DNA of 64,000 nt. Source: Piscinibacter aquaticus (GTDB taxonomy: Bacteria > Pseudomonadota > Gammaproteobacteria > Burkholderiales > Burkholderiaceae_C). The position numbers and the translations under genes are program-made. Shown here piece by piece: positions 49,301 to 61,579 of this stretch. The stretch is from assembly GCA_007994965.1 (NCBI GenBank), contig VOPW01000001.1, positions 620,001 through 684,000 on the forward strand. The letters are read 5' to 3'. Every line of letters begins with the position of its first letter. The first letter of the stretch is position 1. A model generated the notes under the pieces. It did no database searches, was not told where the DNA came from, and saw only the letters and a program-made list of their open reading frames with translations.

Positions 49301-51224
49301 ACGGCGATGCGCGACGACGCCGGCGCGCTGGTGGGCTACCTGAGTCTGGCGCAGGACGTCAGCGCACGGCGCGAGTACGAACGCTCGCTGAAGCAGGCCA
49401 TGCACCGCGCGAACCATGCCAACCGGGCGAAAAGCCAGTTCCTCGCCAACATGAGCCACGAGATCCGCACGCCGCTGAACGCAGTGATCGGATTGTCATA
49501 CCTGCTCGAGCGCACGGCGCTGGACGCCGACCAGTCCGGCTTCGTCGGCAAGATCAAGGTGGCCAGCAAGTCCCTGCTGTCGATCATCAACGACGTGCTC
49601 GACCTGTCGAAGATCGAGGCCGCCGAGATGCAGATCGAGCGCGCGCCGTTCGCGCCGCTGCCGATGCTGACTGAGATCGCCGAGCTGATGCGCGTGCAGG
49701 CCGAGGCCAAGGGCATCGGCTTCGCGATGGAGACGCCCGACCCGCTGCCCGACGCCGTCGAAGGCGATGTCACCCGGCTGCGCCGGTGATGCTGAACCTG
49801 CTGAGCAATGCGATCAAGTTCACCGCGCAGGGTGAAGTCCGTCTGCGCGCCGAGGTGCTGCAGCGCGGCGCGCAGGAGGTCCGGCTGCGCCCGGCGGTTC
49901 GCGACAGCGGCATCGGCATCGAGCCGGAGGCCCTGAGCCGCCTGTTCCAGCCATTCGCGCAGGCCGACACCTCGACCACGCGGCGTTATGGCGGCACCGG
50001 GCTCGGCCTGTCGATCGTCAAGCAACTGGTGGAGCTGATGGGCGGCCGGTGGCCGTGGCCAGCACGCCGGGCCAGGGCAGCGAATTCGCCGTCACGTTGA
50101 CGCTGCCGCTCAGCGATGCACGTCTGGCAGCCGCGGCGCCGGCGCCCGAGCGGAACAGCGGGCAGGGACCGGCGCTGCCGGGCGTTCGTGTGCTGGTCGT
50201 GGACGACAGCGAGATCAACCGCGAGGTCGCGCGGCGCATCCTCGAGCTCGAAGGAGCGCGGGTCAGCTGGCCCACGACGGCCAGCAGGCGGTCGATCACC
50301 TGCTGGCGGCTCCGGGCTCGGTGGACGTGGTGCTGATGGACGTGCAGATGCCGGTGCTCGACGGGCACGACGCGACGAGGCGCATCCGCACCGCGCTGGG
50401 CCTGGTGGCGCTGCCGGTCATCGCGCTGACCGCTGGCGTGACCACGGGCGAGCACGAACGAGCCGCTGCCGCCGGAATGAACGATGTGCTGGGCAAGCCG
50501 TTCGAGCCGAGCACGCTGGTGGCCTGTATCCGGCGCTACGTGACGATTGACCCCGAGGCTGCTGCTGCTGCTGCGGCAGCAGCGGCGAGCGCCGATGCAG
50601 CGCAGGCAGCGGCACAGGGCTGGCCGGCAATCGAGGGCATCGACGCGGCGGACGCGAGCAGGCGCATGGGCGGTGACGTCAACCTGTTCCATGCGATGCT
50701 GAAGCGGCTGCTGCGCGACTTCGCGGATCTCGCGGAGCCGCTGGCGAACGAGCCCGGCGGGCTGGACCGCTCGGGCCGGGCGCCTGCACAACCTCAAGGG
50801 CAGTGCAGGCACGCTGGGCGCAAAGTCCGTCGAGCGGCTGGCCGCGCAGGCGGAGCAGGCCTGTCGAGCCGGTGACGCAACTCGGGCAGGCAACCTCGTG
50901 GCGCTGCTCGCCGCCCAGTTGCAGGCCCTGTCTCGCCACGCGGACGAGTTCATCGTCGAGCACGAACGGGATCCGGCCAGCGCGGCGGTGCCACTGGACG
51001 GCGACCTCGACCCGCGTGACCTCGCGCCACTGATCGATCAGCTGCGCAGCAGCGATCTGTCGGCCCTGCAGCGCTTCGCCGAATGGGCGCCTGAACTGCG
51101 GCGGCAGCTGGGCAGAGAAGCCTATGCCGCGCTGCGCGAGCAGATGGACAACCTCCAGTTTGCCGAGGTGGCCGCTGCGCTGACGGCGCAGCTGCTGCTG
51201 CAACCCGCGGCCGGGGCGGGCTGA
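46381..51224 (+). CDS. Large CHASE/multi-PAS hybrid histidine kinase with REC and Hpt
   Basis: About 1,610 residues after about ten frame repairs; CC(A)GG losses are seen at 46624 and 49784, the others mostly in G/C runs. Order: TM1 (AGTLVLTVGVLLSVAATMW), CHASE sensor (GLRGLRGAVAA, REFPGARGFGVIWRVP), TM2 (VGVGALGLSLLLASLAFLLA), four PAS/PAC units, HisKA (FLANMSHEIRTPLNAVIGLS), HATPase (MLNLLSNAIKFT, GGTGLGLSIVKQLVELMGG), REC (VDVVLMDVQMPVLDGHDATR), a poly-Ala linker and Hpt (LHNLKGSAGTLGAKS). A complete phosphorelay sits in one chain. The CHASE domain suggests an extracellular small-molecule signal. It is followed by the adhesin gene. Confidence 0.9.
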
Positions 51225-51267
51225 ACGAAGAACCACCGAGCTCGCGGCCCTTTGACTCATTTATGCG

Positions 51268-51295
51268 CTCAAGTGACCGCGATTTGTGTCGATTC
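51268..51295 (+). promoter_or_regulatory. Candidate sigma-28 (FliA)-type promoter for the adhesin
   Basis: CTCAA at 51268-51272 and GTCGATTC at 51288-51295 are separated by exactly 15 bp, resembling the flagellar sigma pattern CTAAA-N15-GCCGATAA. They lie 60 bp before the adhesin ATG. It is suggestive only, as each half has mismatches. Confidence 0.4.
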
Positions 51296-51354
51296 ATCAC
51301 TCGTCGACTGGCGGCGCGTGCTGCCCAGAGGCAGCAACAGGAAATGCACTCCCG

Positions 51355-54300
51355 ATGATCACCACCTTGCGCCGACTGGGTTCGGTCCTCGCCGGCCTTC
51401 TTCTGGCCGGACTCGCCCCGCCTTCTTGGGCGGCCCTGAGCCAGCCGACCGACAACAACCTGCACATCGACCGCGGCGTCTCGTACAGCAACGTCGTGTT
51501 CCTCAGCGCGACGGGCGGTGTCGCGCCGTACAGCTTCAGCTTCGCGGGCGCGTTGCCGAGCGGCATCTCCGTCAGCAGCGACGGCCTGCTGACCGGCGTG
51601 ACCTGCGGCTCCAACGGCACCTACCCGCTCGGCGTGGTCACGGTCAGTGACTCGGCCGGCGCGACCGCCACGAAGTCCGGCCTGACGCTGATCGTCAATG
51701 CGGCGCCCGCCGGCGGCTGCTCGCTGACCGTCACCAGTTCCATGGCGGCCGGCACGGTCGGCACGGCGTACTCGGGCACGATCACGGCCAGTGGCGGCAG
51801 CACGCCGTACACCTACAGCGTGTCGTCCGGCAGCCTGCCGCCGGGGTGACGCTGTCGTCGGGCGGCGCGCTCACCGGCACGCCGACCACGGCCGGCACCT
51901 ACAGCTTCTCGGTGCTCGTCACCGACTCGGGCGGCGCCACCGGCACGCAGACCTTCTCGCTGACCATCAATGCCGGCGGCGTGACGATCACGGTGTCGCC
52001 GACCAGCCTGACGGCCGGCGTGGCCGGCGCGGCCTACAGCCAGTCGATCACGGCCAGCGGCGGCACGGCACCGTACAGCTACAGCGTGACGAGCGGCAGC
52101 CTGCCGGCGGGGCTGAGCCCGCCAGCGGCGGCACGCTCAGCGGTACACCCAGCGCATCGGGCAGCAGCAGCTTCACGGTGACGGCCACCGACGCCAACGG
52201 CGCCACCGGCACGCGCAACTACACGCTGAGCATCGGCGCGGCGCTGAGTACCACGCAGGCGGTGGCGAGCAGCTCGCTGACCGCGGGCGTGGCCGCCACT
52301 GCCTTCACGCCGGTGACGGCCTCGGGTGGCAGCACGCCGTACAGCTATGGCATCTCCCCGGCGCTGCCGGCCGGCCTGAGCTTCAACACCAGCACTGGCC
52401 GGTCAGCGGCACGCCGAGCGCCGCCAGCGCGAGCACGACCTACACGGTGACGGTGACCGATGCCAACGGTACGACCTCCAGCAAGACCTTCACGCTGAGC
52501 GTCGGCGCGGCGCTGAGCACCACGCAGGCGGTGGCGAGCAGCTCGCTGACCGCAGGTGTCGCTGCGACCGCCTTCACGCCGGTGACGGCCTCGGGCGGCA
52601 GCACGCCGTACAGCTACGCCATCTCGCCGGCGCTGCCGGCCGGCCTGAGCTTCAACACCAGCACCGGCAGTCAGCGGCACGCCGAGCGCGGCGAGCGCCA
52701 GCGCGACCTACACGGTGACGGTGACCGATGCCAACGGTACGACCTCCAGCAAGACCTTCACGCTGAGCGTCGGCGCGGCGCTGAGCACCACGCAGGCGGT
52801 GCCGAGCAGTTCGCTGACCGCGGGTATCGCTGCGACCGCCTTCACCCCAGTGACGGCCTCGGGCGGCAGCACGCCCTACAGCTACGCCATCTCGCCGGCG
52901 CTGCCGGCCGGCCTGAGCTTCAACACCAGCACTGGCCGGTCAGCGGCACGCCGAGCGCCGCCAGCGCGAGCACGACCTACACGGTGACGGTGACCGATGC
53001 CAACGGTACGACGTCGAGCAAGACCTTCACGCTGAGCGTTGCAGCCGCAGCGAGCGTCTCCGTCTCCCCGAGCAGCCTCTCCTCAGGCGTGGCCGGCGCG
53101 GCCTACAGCCAGTCGATCACGGCCAGCGGCGGCACGGCACCGTACAGCTACAGCGTGACGAGCGGCAGCCTGCCGGCGGGGCTGAGCCTGGCCAGCGGCG
53201 GCACGCTCAGCGGTACACCCAGCGCATCGGGCAGCAGCAGCTTCACGGTGACGGCCACCGACGCCAACGGCGCCACCGGCACGCGCAACTACACGCTGAG
53301 CATCGGCGCGGCGCTGAGCACCACGCAGGCGGTGGCGAGCAGCTCGCTGACCGCGGGCGTGGCCGCCACTGCCTTCACGCCGGTGACGGCCTCGGGTGGC
53401 AGCACGCCGTACAGCTATGGCATCTCCCGGCGCTGCCGGCCGGCCTGAGCTTCAACACCAGCACTGGCCAGGTCAGCGGCACGCCGAGCGCCGCCAGCGC
53501 GAGCACGACCTACACGGTGACGGTGACCGATGGGAACGGCAGCACGTCGAGCAAGACCTTCACGTTGAGCGTCGGCGGGTGCTGGCCACGGCCCAGGCGC
53601 AGGCAACCAACTCGCTGACGGTGGGCGTTGCCGCCACCGCCTTCACGCCCGTCACGGCCTCGGGGGCACCGGCCCCTACGCATTCGGCGTCGCACCCGCG
53701 CTGCCGGCGGGTCTGTCCTTCAACGCGACCACCGGCGAGATCACCGGCACGCCGAGTGCGGCCAGTGCCAGCGGCACCTACACCGTGACGGTGACCGATG
53801 CCCACGGCACCACGTCGAGCCAGACCTTCACGCTCGACGTGCGCGCCGCGCTGGCGGCCACCACGCAGGTGGACAACACCGTCGTGCAGCTCGACTCGCC
53901 GGTCGGCCCGTTCACACCGGTGGTCGTCACCGGCGGCCAGCAGCCGTACACCTTCAGCGTCGGGCCCAGCCTGCCCGCGGGTCTGACGATGAACCCCTCC
54001 ACCGGCGAAGTCACCGGCACGCCGAGCGCATCGACGCCGATGACCGACTACACGGTGACCGTGGTCGACGCCAGCGGCGCACGCGTGCTGCGCAGCTTCC
54101 GCCTGGCCACGACCGCGCCGATCCGACTCGATGTCCAGCCCCGCCCGTTGATCTGGGACCGGCCGGAACGCCCGTGAGCGCGACGCTGGTCGCCAGCGGC
54201 GGCACCGCGCCGTATCGCTTCGAGCTGGCCGCAGGCCAGTGGCCCGCGGGGCTGGCCATGGACAGCAGCGGCCATCTCTCGGGCCGTGCGCGCGCCGCCG

Positions 54301-55453
54301 GGGTGACGGGCCTGACCGTTCGCGTGACCGATGCGGATGCGAACACGCTCGACGTGCCGATCCGCCTGCAGGTGGCGGCCCGTCCCGACCCGACGGCCGA
54401 TGCCGGCGTGATCGGCCTGCAGGTGGCGCAGGCGGAAGCGCTCAAGCGATTCGGCAGCGCGCAACTGCGCAACATGCTCGACCGGCTCGACGACGACCGC
54501 GAGTGCCTGCCCGAACTCGACGCCCGCGCACGGCTGGCCACCGATTGGCGCCAGGCTGCGACGGCCGCAGCGGCCCACGAGAACAAGCCCGTGCCGGGCA
54601 CCGCGCGCGAGCGTGAGTGCGCCACCGGCACGGCCGGCTGGATCGCCGGCACCGTGCAGCGCGGCCGCATCGACGGCCCGGCGGGCAGCGGCGATACGCG
54701 CTTCAGCAGCCCGGGCCTCACGCTGGGCTGGGATGCGGCGCTCGCGCCGGGCCTGCGCGCCGGCTTCGCCTTCGGCCACGGTTCCGAGCGCAGCCGCATC
54801 GGCGGCAGCGATGCCACGCACATGGAGGCGCAAGCCGAGAGCATTTCGGCCTACGCGACTGGCGCACGCCGCTGGGCCTGCGTCTGAGCGCGGCCGTGGG
54901 CCAGGGCAGCACGACCATCACGACGCAGCGCGCCATCAGCGGCGATTCGCTCAGCGTCACCGGCGAACGCCGTGCGCGCCAGAGCTTCGCGGCCATCGCG
55001 GGCTCGGCGAAGTGGTCGTTCGGCCGCTGGCACTTCGGGCCGCAGCTGGTGCTCGAACACCAGCGCGCGCGGCTCGGCGCCTACACCGAGACGGGCCTGT
55101 CCCGCTGGCGCTGGCCTATGACGACGCGACGCTGAGCAGCAACGAAGTGCGCGGCGGCCTGAAGCTCGCGGTCGACTGGCCGATGGGCGCCTGGACGCTG
55201 GAGCCGAACCTGCTGGTCGAGTGGCGGCGCCGCAGCCAGGGTGAACTCGCAAGGCCTGCGCTACGCCGACGACCCGGCGGGCACGAGCTACACGCTGGTC
55301 ACGCGCGATCCGGCGCAGGAGCAGGGCCTGATCGGCGTGGGCCTGCGCGCCCGCGCGCTGGGCGGCTGGTCGGCTTCGCTGGAGATGCGCAGCACGCTCG
55401 GCGGTACGGCGCGCACCGGCGGCGTGGCGGCCAGCCTGCAGCGCAGCTTCTGA
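51355..55453 (+). CDS. Autotransporter adhesin with eleven He_PIG/Ig-like repeats
   Basis: About 1,370 residues. A signal peptide (LGSVLAGLLLAGLAPPSWA) is followed by eleven repeats of about 88 residues with the pattern TASGGxxPYSYxxxxGxLPxGLS, SGTPSA and TVTVTDxxGxT. A C-terminal 12-strand-like beta-barrel (WIAGTVQRGRIDGPAGSGD, LTLGWDAALAPGLRAGFAFG) ends LQRSF with the terminal Phe typical of outer-membrane proteins. About a dozen frame breaks occur; many are CCWGG or G-run losses at the same repeat position. It probably mediates surface attachment and is positioned under control of the upstream c-di-GMP and phosphorelay genes. Confidence 0.88.
52017..52460 (+). repeat. Long near-identical repeat, copy 1 (within adhesin)
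   Basis: About 445 bp, nearly identical to 53086-53531, spanning one and a half Ig-like units. The two copies start 1,069 bp apart. Differences are mainly short indels at CCWGG sites that probably reflect read errors. Confidence 0.85.
52238..53040 (+). repeat. Tandem array of three ~270-bp Ig-like units
   Basis: Units begin GCGGCGCTGAG at 52238, 52507 and 52775, each encoding one AALSTTQAV...SLTAG...SVG domain with very high nucleotide identity. A fourth close copy begins at 53318. High identity implies recent duplication or gene conversion. Confidence 0.85.
53086..53531 (+). repeat. Long near-identical repeat, copy 2 (within adhesin)
   Basis: The second copy of the block at 52017-52460. 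It keeps the frame at positions where copy 1 loses it (CTGGCC and CCAGGTC intact). It could recombine with copy 1 and delete or expand four Ig-like units. Confidence 0.85.
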
Positions 55454-55463
55454 GCGTGAAGCT

Positions 55464-57191
<1,728 letters not shown>

Positions 57192-57193
57192 GG

Positions 57194-57499
57194 TCAGAGC
57201 TTTCCTTGAACGAGGCCGCGGAAGCCGTACACGGCGCGGTCGCCGGCAAGGTCGACGAGTTCGACGGTCCGCTGCTGCCCCGGTTCGAAGCGCACCGCGG
57301 TGCCGGAGGCGATATTCAGCCGCATGCCGCGTGCGGCCTCGCGATCGAACTTCAGCGCGCCGTTGGTCTCGGCAAAGTGGTAGTGCGAGCCGACCTGGAT
57401 GGGCCGGTCGGCGCCGTTTTCCACCACCAGCGTCAGCGTGCGGCGGCCGCTGTTCAGTGGCAGCTCGCCGTCGTCGACGATCAGTTCGCCCGGTGTCAC
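57194..57499 (-). CDS. ureB: Urease subunit beta
   Basis: A 101-residue protein starting at GTG 57499 ([19 protein letters not shown]), which overlaps the stop of the small protein gene upstream. [19 protein letters not shown] and [17 protein letters not shown] are family hallmarks. The frame is intact, 2 bp before ureC. Confidence 0.97.
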   Translation of the reverse strand: MTPGELIVDDGELPLNSGRRTLTLVVENGADRPIQVGSHYHFAETNGALKFDREAARGMRLNIASGTAVRFEPGQQRTVELVDLAGDRAVYGFRGLVQGKL

Positions 57500-57666
57500 T
57501 TGCGACCCCGCCACCACGCAACGCCGGCGGCGGCCACCCCCACCGCCAGCATCACGCCGAACAGGTCGCTGGCGTGGAAGTGCGGGTTGGCCGGGCCGTG
57601 GCCTTCGTGGGCGGCGGCCCAGCCGCTGGCGAGGGTGAAGGCCAGGGCGGCCAGGGTGCGGTGCAT
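57496..57666 (-). CDS. Tiny His-rich secreted/membrane protein inside the urease operon
   Basis: A 56-residue protein starting at ATG 57666 with GAGGAG upstream. A signal-like helix ([19 protein letters not shown]) is followed by [15 protein letters not shown], then a TM helix ([18 protein letters not shown]) and an RGRK end. Its stop overlaps the ureB GTG start, so translation is coupled. The His cluster exposed outside the inner membrane suggests nickel binding or delivery, similar in idea to HupE/UreJ but far smaller. I do not recognise a named family. Confidence 0.75.
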   Translation of the reverse strand: MHRTLAALAFTLASGWAAAHEGHGPANPHFHASDLFGVMLAVGVAAAGVAWWRGRK

Positions 57667-57704
57667 CGTCGTTCTCCTCGGTGTGTTGTTGTGGAAGTCG
57701 CCGC

Positions 57705-58007
57705 TCATGCAATCGGTTGGTGCACGGTCACCAGTTTGGTGCCATCGGGGAAGGAGGCTTCCACCTGGATGTCGGGGATCATCTCCGCCACGCCGTCCAT
57801 CACGTCGGCGCGCGTGAGGATGGTCTTGCCCTCGCTCATCAGCGCCGCCACGCTCTTGCCGTCGCGCGCGCCTTCCATGATGGCCGCGCTGATCAGCGCC
57901 ACCGCCTCGGGGTAATTGAGCTTCAGGCCACGTGCCTTGCGCCGCTCGGCGAGCAAGGCAGCGGTGAAGATGAGCAGCTTGTCCTTCTCGCGGGGCGTCA
58001 GTTCCAT
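57705..58007 (-). CDS. ureA: Urease subunit gamma
   Basis: A 100-residue intact protein: [20 protein letters not shown] at the N-terminus, then [20 protein letters not shown] and [20 protein letters not shown]. It is the first gene of the ureA-orf-ureB-ureC unit. No ureD is found upstream; the next gene is divergent. Confidence 0.98.
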   Translation of the reverse strand: MELTPREKDKLLIFTAALLAERRKARGLKLNYPEAVALISAAIMEGARDGKSVAALMSEGKTILTRADVMDGVAEMIPDIQVEASFPDGTKLVTVHQPIA

Positions 58008-58086
58008 GGGGTGCGGGTCAGCAGGAGGCGTGCCAGATGCTACGCGCGCCGCGCGAGTTGGCACAGGCCTTGCCCCACGATGGCGC
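58008..58086. promoter_or_regulatory. Divergent control region ureA / NCS1-kinase
   Basis: A 79-bp spacer that must serve both the ureABC unit and the permease-kinase operon. No strong sigma-70 or sigma-54 match is obvious by eye. Its shortness suggests shared regulator binding. Confidence 0.5.
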
Positions 58087-61000
58087 ATGAGTGCGAATCC
58101 CGCTGCGCCCGTGCACGAACCGCCGCTGGGCGCGGCCATCGCCACGCCGCCCAGCACCAAGGCGGTGCAGCGGGTGATCAAGGTCCGCCGCGACTACAAC
58201 GACTGGGTCGCGCGCGAGACCATGGAGGACTACGCGCTGCGCTTCACGCCGCGCTCCTTCCGCAAGTGGTCGTCGATGCGCGTGGCCAACACCGCGTTCG
58301 GCGCCGCCTCTTTCCTCGTGCTCGAGGCGGTGGGCGGCACGCTGCTGGTCGACTACGGCTTCGTCAATGCCTTCTGGGCCATCCTCGCCACCGGGCTGAT
58401 CATCTTCGCGGCCGGCCTGCCGATCAGCGTCTATGCCGCGAGGCACGGCGTCGACATGGATCTGCTGACGCGCGGCGCCGGCTTCGGCTACATCGGCTCG
58501 ACGGTGACCTCGCTGATCTACGCGAGCTTCACCTTCATCTTCTTCGCGCTCGAGGCGGCCATCATGGCCTACGCGCTCGAGCTCGCCTTCGACATCCCGC
58601 CGGCCTGGGGCTACCTGCTGTGTTCGCTGGCGGTGATCCCGCTGGTCACGCACGGTGTCACCGCGATCAGCCGGCTGCAGGTGTGGACGCAGCCCTTGTG
58701 GCTGGCCATGCTGGTGCTGCCCTTCGTATACGTGCTGCAGCAGCACCCGACGGCGCTGGCCGACATCTGGCACTTCGGCGGCATCGCGCCGGGCGGCACG
58801 GCCGAGAACGTGCAGCCGGCCGGCTTCGACCTGCTGAAGTTCGGTGCCGCGATGACGGTGGGCATCGCGCTGATCACGCAGATGGGTGAGCAGGCCGACT
58901 ACCTGCGCTTCATGCCGGAGCCGCAACCGGGCCGGCGCTTCGCGTGGTGGGCCGGCGTGGTGATCGGCGGGCCGGGCTGGGTGGTGCTGGGCGTGCTGAA
59001 GATGCTGGCGGGCTGCCTGCTCGCGTACCGGGCCATCGGCTATGCCGTGCCGGTGGTGCGCGCGGTCGACCCGAACCAGATGTACCTCGTCGCCTGGGGC
59101 GCGGTCACCTCGAACTACGGCCTCGCGGTGGCCGCCACCGCGCTGTTCGTGATCGTCTCGCAGCTCAAGATCAACGTCACCAACGCCTATGCCGGTTCGC
59201 TGGCGTGGTCGAACTTCTTCGCGCGGCTGACGCACAGCCACCCGGGGCGCGTGGTGTGGATGGTGTTCAACACGCTCATCGCGCTGATGCTGATGGAGCT
59301 GAACGTGTTCCAGGCCATCGGCAAGGTGCTGGGCCTGTACTCGAACATCGCGATCAGCTGGATGATGGCCGTGGTGGCCGATCTGGTGATCAACAAGCCG
59401 ATGGGCTGGTCGCCGCGCGGCATCGAGTTCAAGCGGGCGCACCTGTACGACGTGAACCCGGTCGGCGTCGGTGCGATGGGCGCGGCTTCGGTGCTCTCGG
59501 TGGTGGCCTACCTCGGCTTCCTGGGCCCGATGGCGCAGGCGTTCTCGGCGGTGATCGCGATGGTCACGGCCTTCGTCGTCTCGCCGCTGATCGCGTGGTG
59601 GACGAAGGGGCGCTACTACATCGCTCGCCAGCCCGAAGCCGTGGCGGCGGAGCAGGGCACCTACAAGCGCCTGACCCGCTGCACGATCTGCGAGCGCGAG
59701 TACGAACACGACGACATGGCGCATTGTCCTGCCTACGACGGCGCGATCTGCTCGCTGTGCTGCTCGCTCGATGCGCGCTGCCACGACCTGTGTAAGCCGC
59801 ACGCACGCCTGGCGGTGCAGTGGCGCGCGGCGATGACGAAGCTGGTACCCGAGCGCCTGTGGCAGCGGCTGGACACCGAGCTCGGCCATTACCTGATGCT
59901 GATGGCCCTGGCCATGCCGCTGCTGGCTGCGCTGTTCGCCGCGGTCTACCGCCACGAGCGGCGGCTGCTCGGCAACCTCTCGCCCGATGCCGAAGCGGCG
60001 CTGCAGATGGGCTTCGTGAAGATCTACGCCGCGCTGCTGGTGCTCAGCGCCGTGGTCGCCGGTGGCTGGTGCTCAAGCACAAGAGCGCCAAGGTGGCGCA
60101 GGAAGAATCGAACCGCCAGACGCAGCTGCTGGTGCAGGAAATCGAATCGCATCGCCGCACCGACCTCGCGCTGCAGCAGGCCAAGCAACTGGCCGACAGC
60201 GCCAACCGTGCCAAGACGCGCTACATCTCGGCGATCAGCCACGAGCTGCGCACGCCGCTGAACAGCATCCTCGGTTATGCGCAGCTGCTCGACGACGACC
60301 CGTCGATTCCCGAAGCGCGCCGCCAGGCGGTGCGGGTGATCAAGCGCGGCGGCGACCACCTGCTGTCGCTGATCGAGGGCACGCTGGACATGGCGCGCAT
60401 CGAGGGCGGCAAGCTGACGCTGGAGCCGGCGCCGATGCGGCTGCGCGAGAGCCTGCAGCAGATCGCGCGCATGTTCGAGCTGCAGGCGCAGGGCAAGGGC
60501 ATCGCCTTCGCGGCGGAGATCGACGCGCAGGCCCCCGAGCTGGTGCGCGCCGACGAGAAGCGGCTGCGCCAGATCCTCATCAACCTGCTCGGCAATGCGG
60601 TGAAGTTCACCCGCGAGGGCCGTGTCTGCTTCCGGCTGCGCTATGCACGCGAGATCGCCCACTTCGAGATCGAGGACACCGGGCCCGGCATGCCACCCGA
60701 CGAAGTCGCGAAGGTCTTCGAGCCCTTCGCCCGCGGCTCGGCGGCGGGGCAGGGCGGCAGCTCGGGCACCGGGCTCGGGCTGACGATCGCGAAGATGCTC
60801 ACCGAGCTGATGGGCGGCGAGATGACGGTGCAGAGCCAGCCCGGCCGCGGCTCGGTGTTCCGCGTGCGCCTGTTTCTGCCCGAGCTGCATTCGGATGCGC
60901 TGCCCGCGCCGCTGGCGGCGCAGCGCACCGGCTACGAAGGCGAGCGCCGGCGCATCCTGGTGGTCGACAACGAGGAGGCCGATCGCGAACTGCTGGTCAG

Positions 61001-61578
61001 CGTGCTCGCGCCGCTGGGCTTCGAGCTGCGCACGGCGGCCTCGGGCGAAGAGGCGCTCGCGCTGCTGCGCCAGCGAACCTGGCGGCCCGATGCCGTGTTC
61101 ATGGACTGGCCATGCCCGGCATCGACGGCTGGGAGACGATCCGCCGGCTGCGCCACGAGGCGCTGGCGCCGCCGGCCGTGGCCATCGTCTCCGCCAATGC
61201 CTTCGACAAGGGGCTGGAGAACGACGTCGGCATCACGCCGCGCGACTTCATCACCAAGCCCGTGCGCATGGCCGAACTGCTCGACTGGCTGGGCGGCGCG
61301 CTGTCGCTGCGCTGGAGCACGGCCGAGGCCGGCAAGTCCGCCGCAGCGCCGGCGCCGGCCGCCCCGAGGCGCAGGTGCTGCCGCCCGAACCGCAGCTGCG
61401 TGCGCTGCAGGAGCTGGTGGACATCGGCTACGTGCGCGGCATCGTCAAGCGGCTGGACCAGATCGAGCGCGAGTCGCCCGAGAGCACGGCCTTCGTCGAA
61501 CGCATGCGCACGATGGCGCGCGGCTTCCAGCTCGACGAGATGAGCGGCGTGCTCAGGCGCGCGCTGGCCGAGGCCTGA
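58087..61578 (+). CDS. NCS1-family permease fused to hybrid histidine kinase (transporter-sensor)
   Basis: About 1,164 residues. Residues 1-500 are a purine/cytosine/allantoin-type (CodB/NCS1) permease with about 12 TM helices, starting [19 protein letters not shown], with [19 protein letters not shown] and [19 protein letters not shown] Cys-rich linker follows ([32 protein letters not shown]), then two more TM helices, HisKA ([20 protein letters not shown]), HATPase ([31 protein letters not shown]), REC ([15 protein letters not shown]) and a helical tail. Breaks are at 60074 (C(C)TGG), 61108 and about 61365. It is divergent from ureA and upstream of a LuxR regulator, so a transceptor for a nitrogenous compound is likely. 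Confidence 0.9.
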
Positions 61579-61579
61579 G

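Noticed and set aside
52017..53531. Repeats as a CRISPR array
   Set aside because: Repeat units are about 270 bp and coding in one frame, with no short direct repeats or spacers and no cas genes.
43295..55463. The urease-splitting block as a mobile element or genomic island
   Set aside because: No integrase, transposase, tRNA junction or flanking repeats seen, and codon use and GC content look like the neighbours except the AT-rich 43.4-kb promoter stretch.
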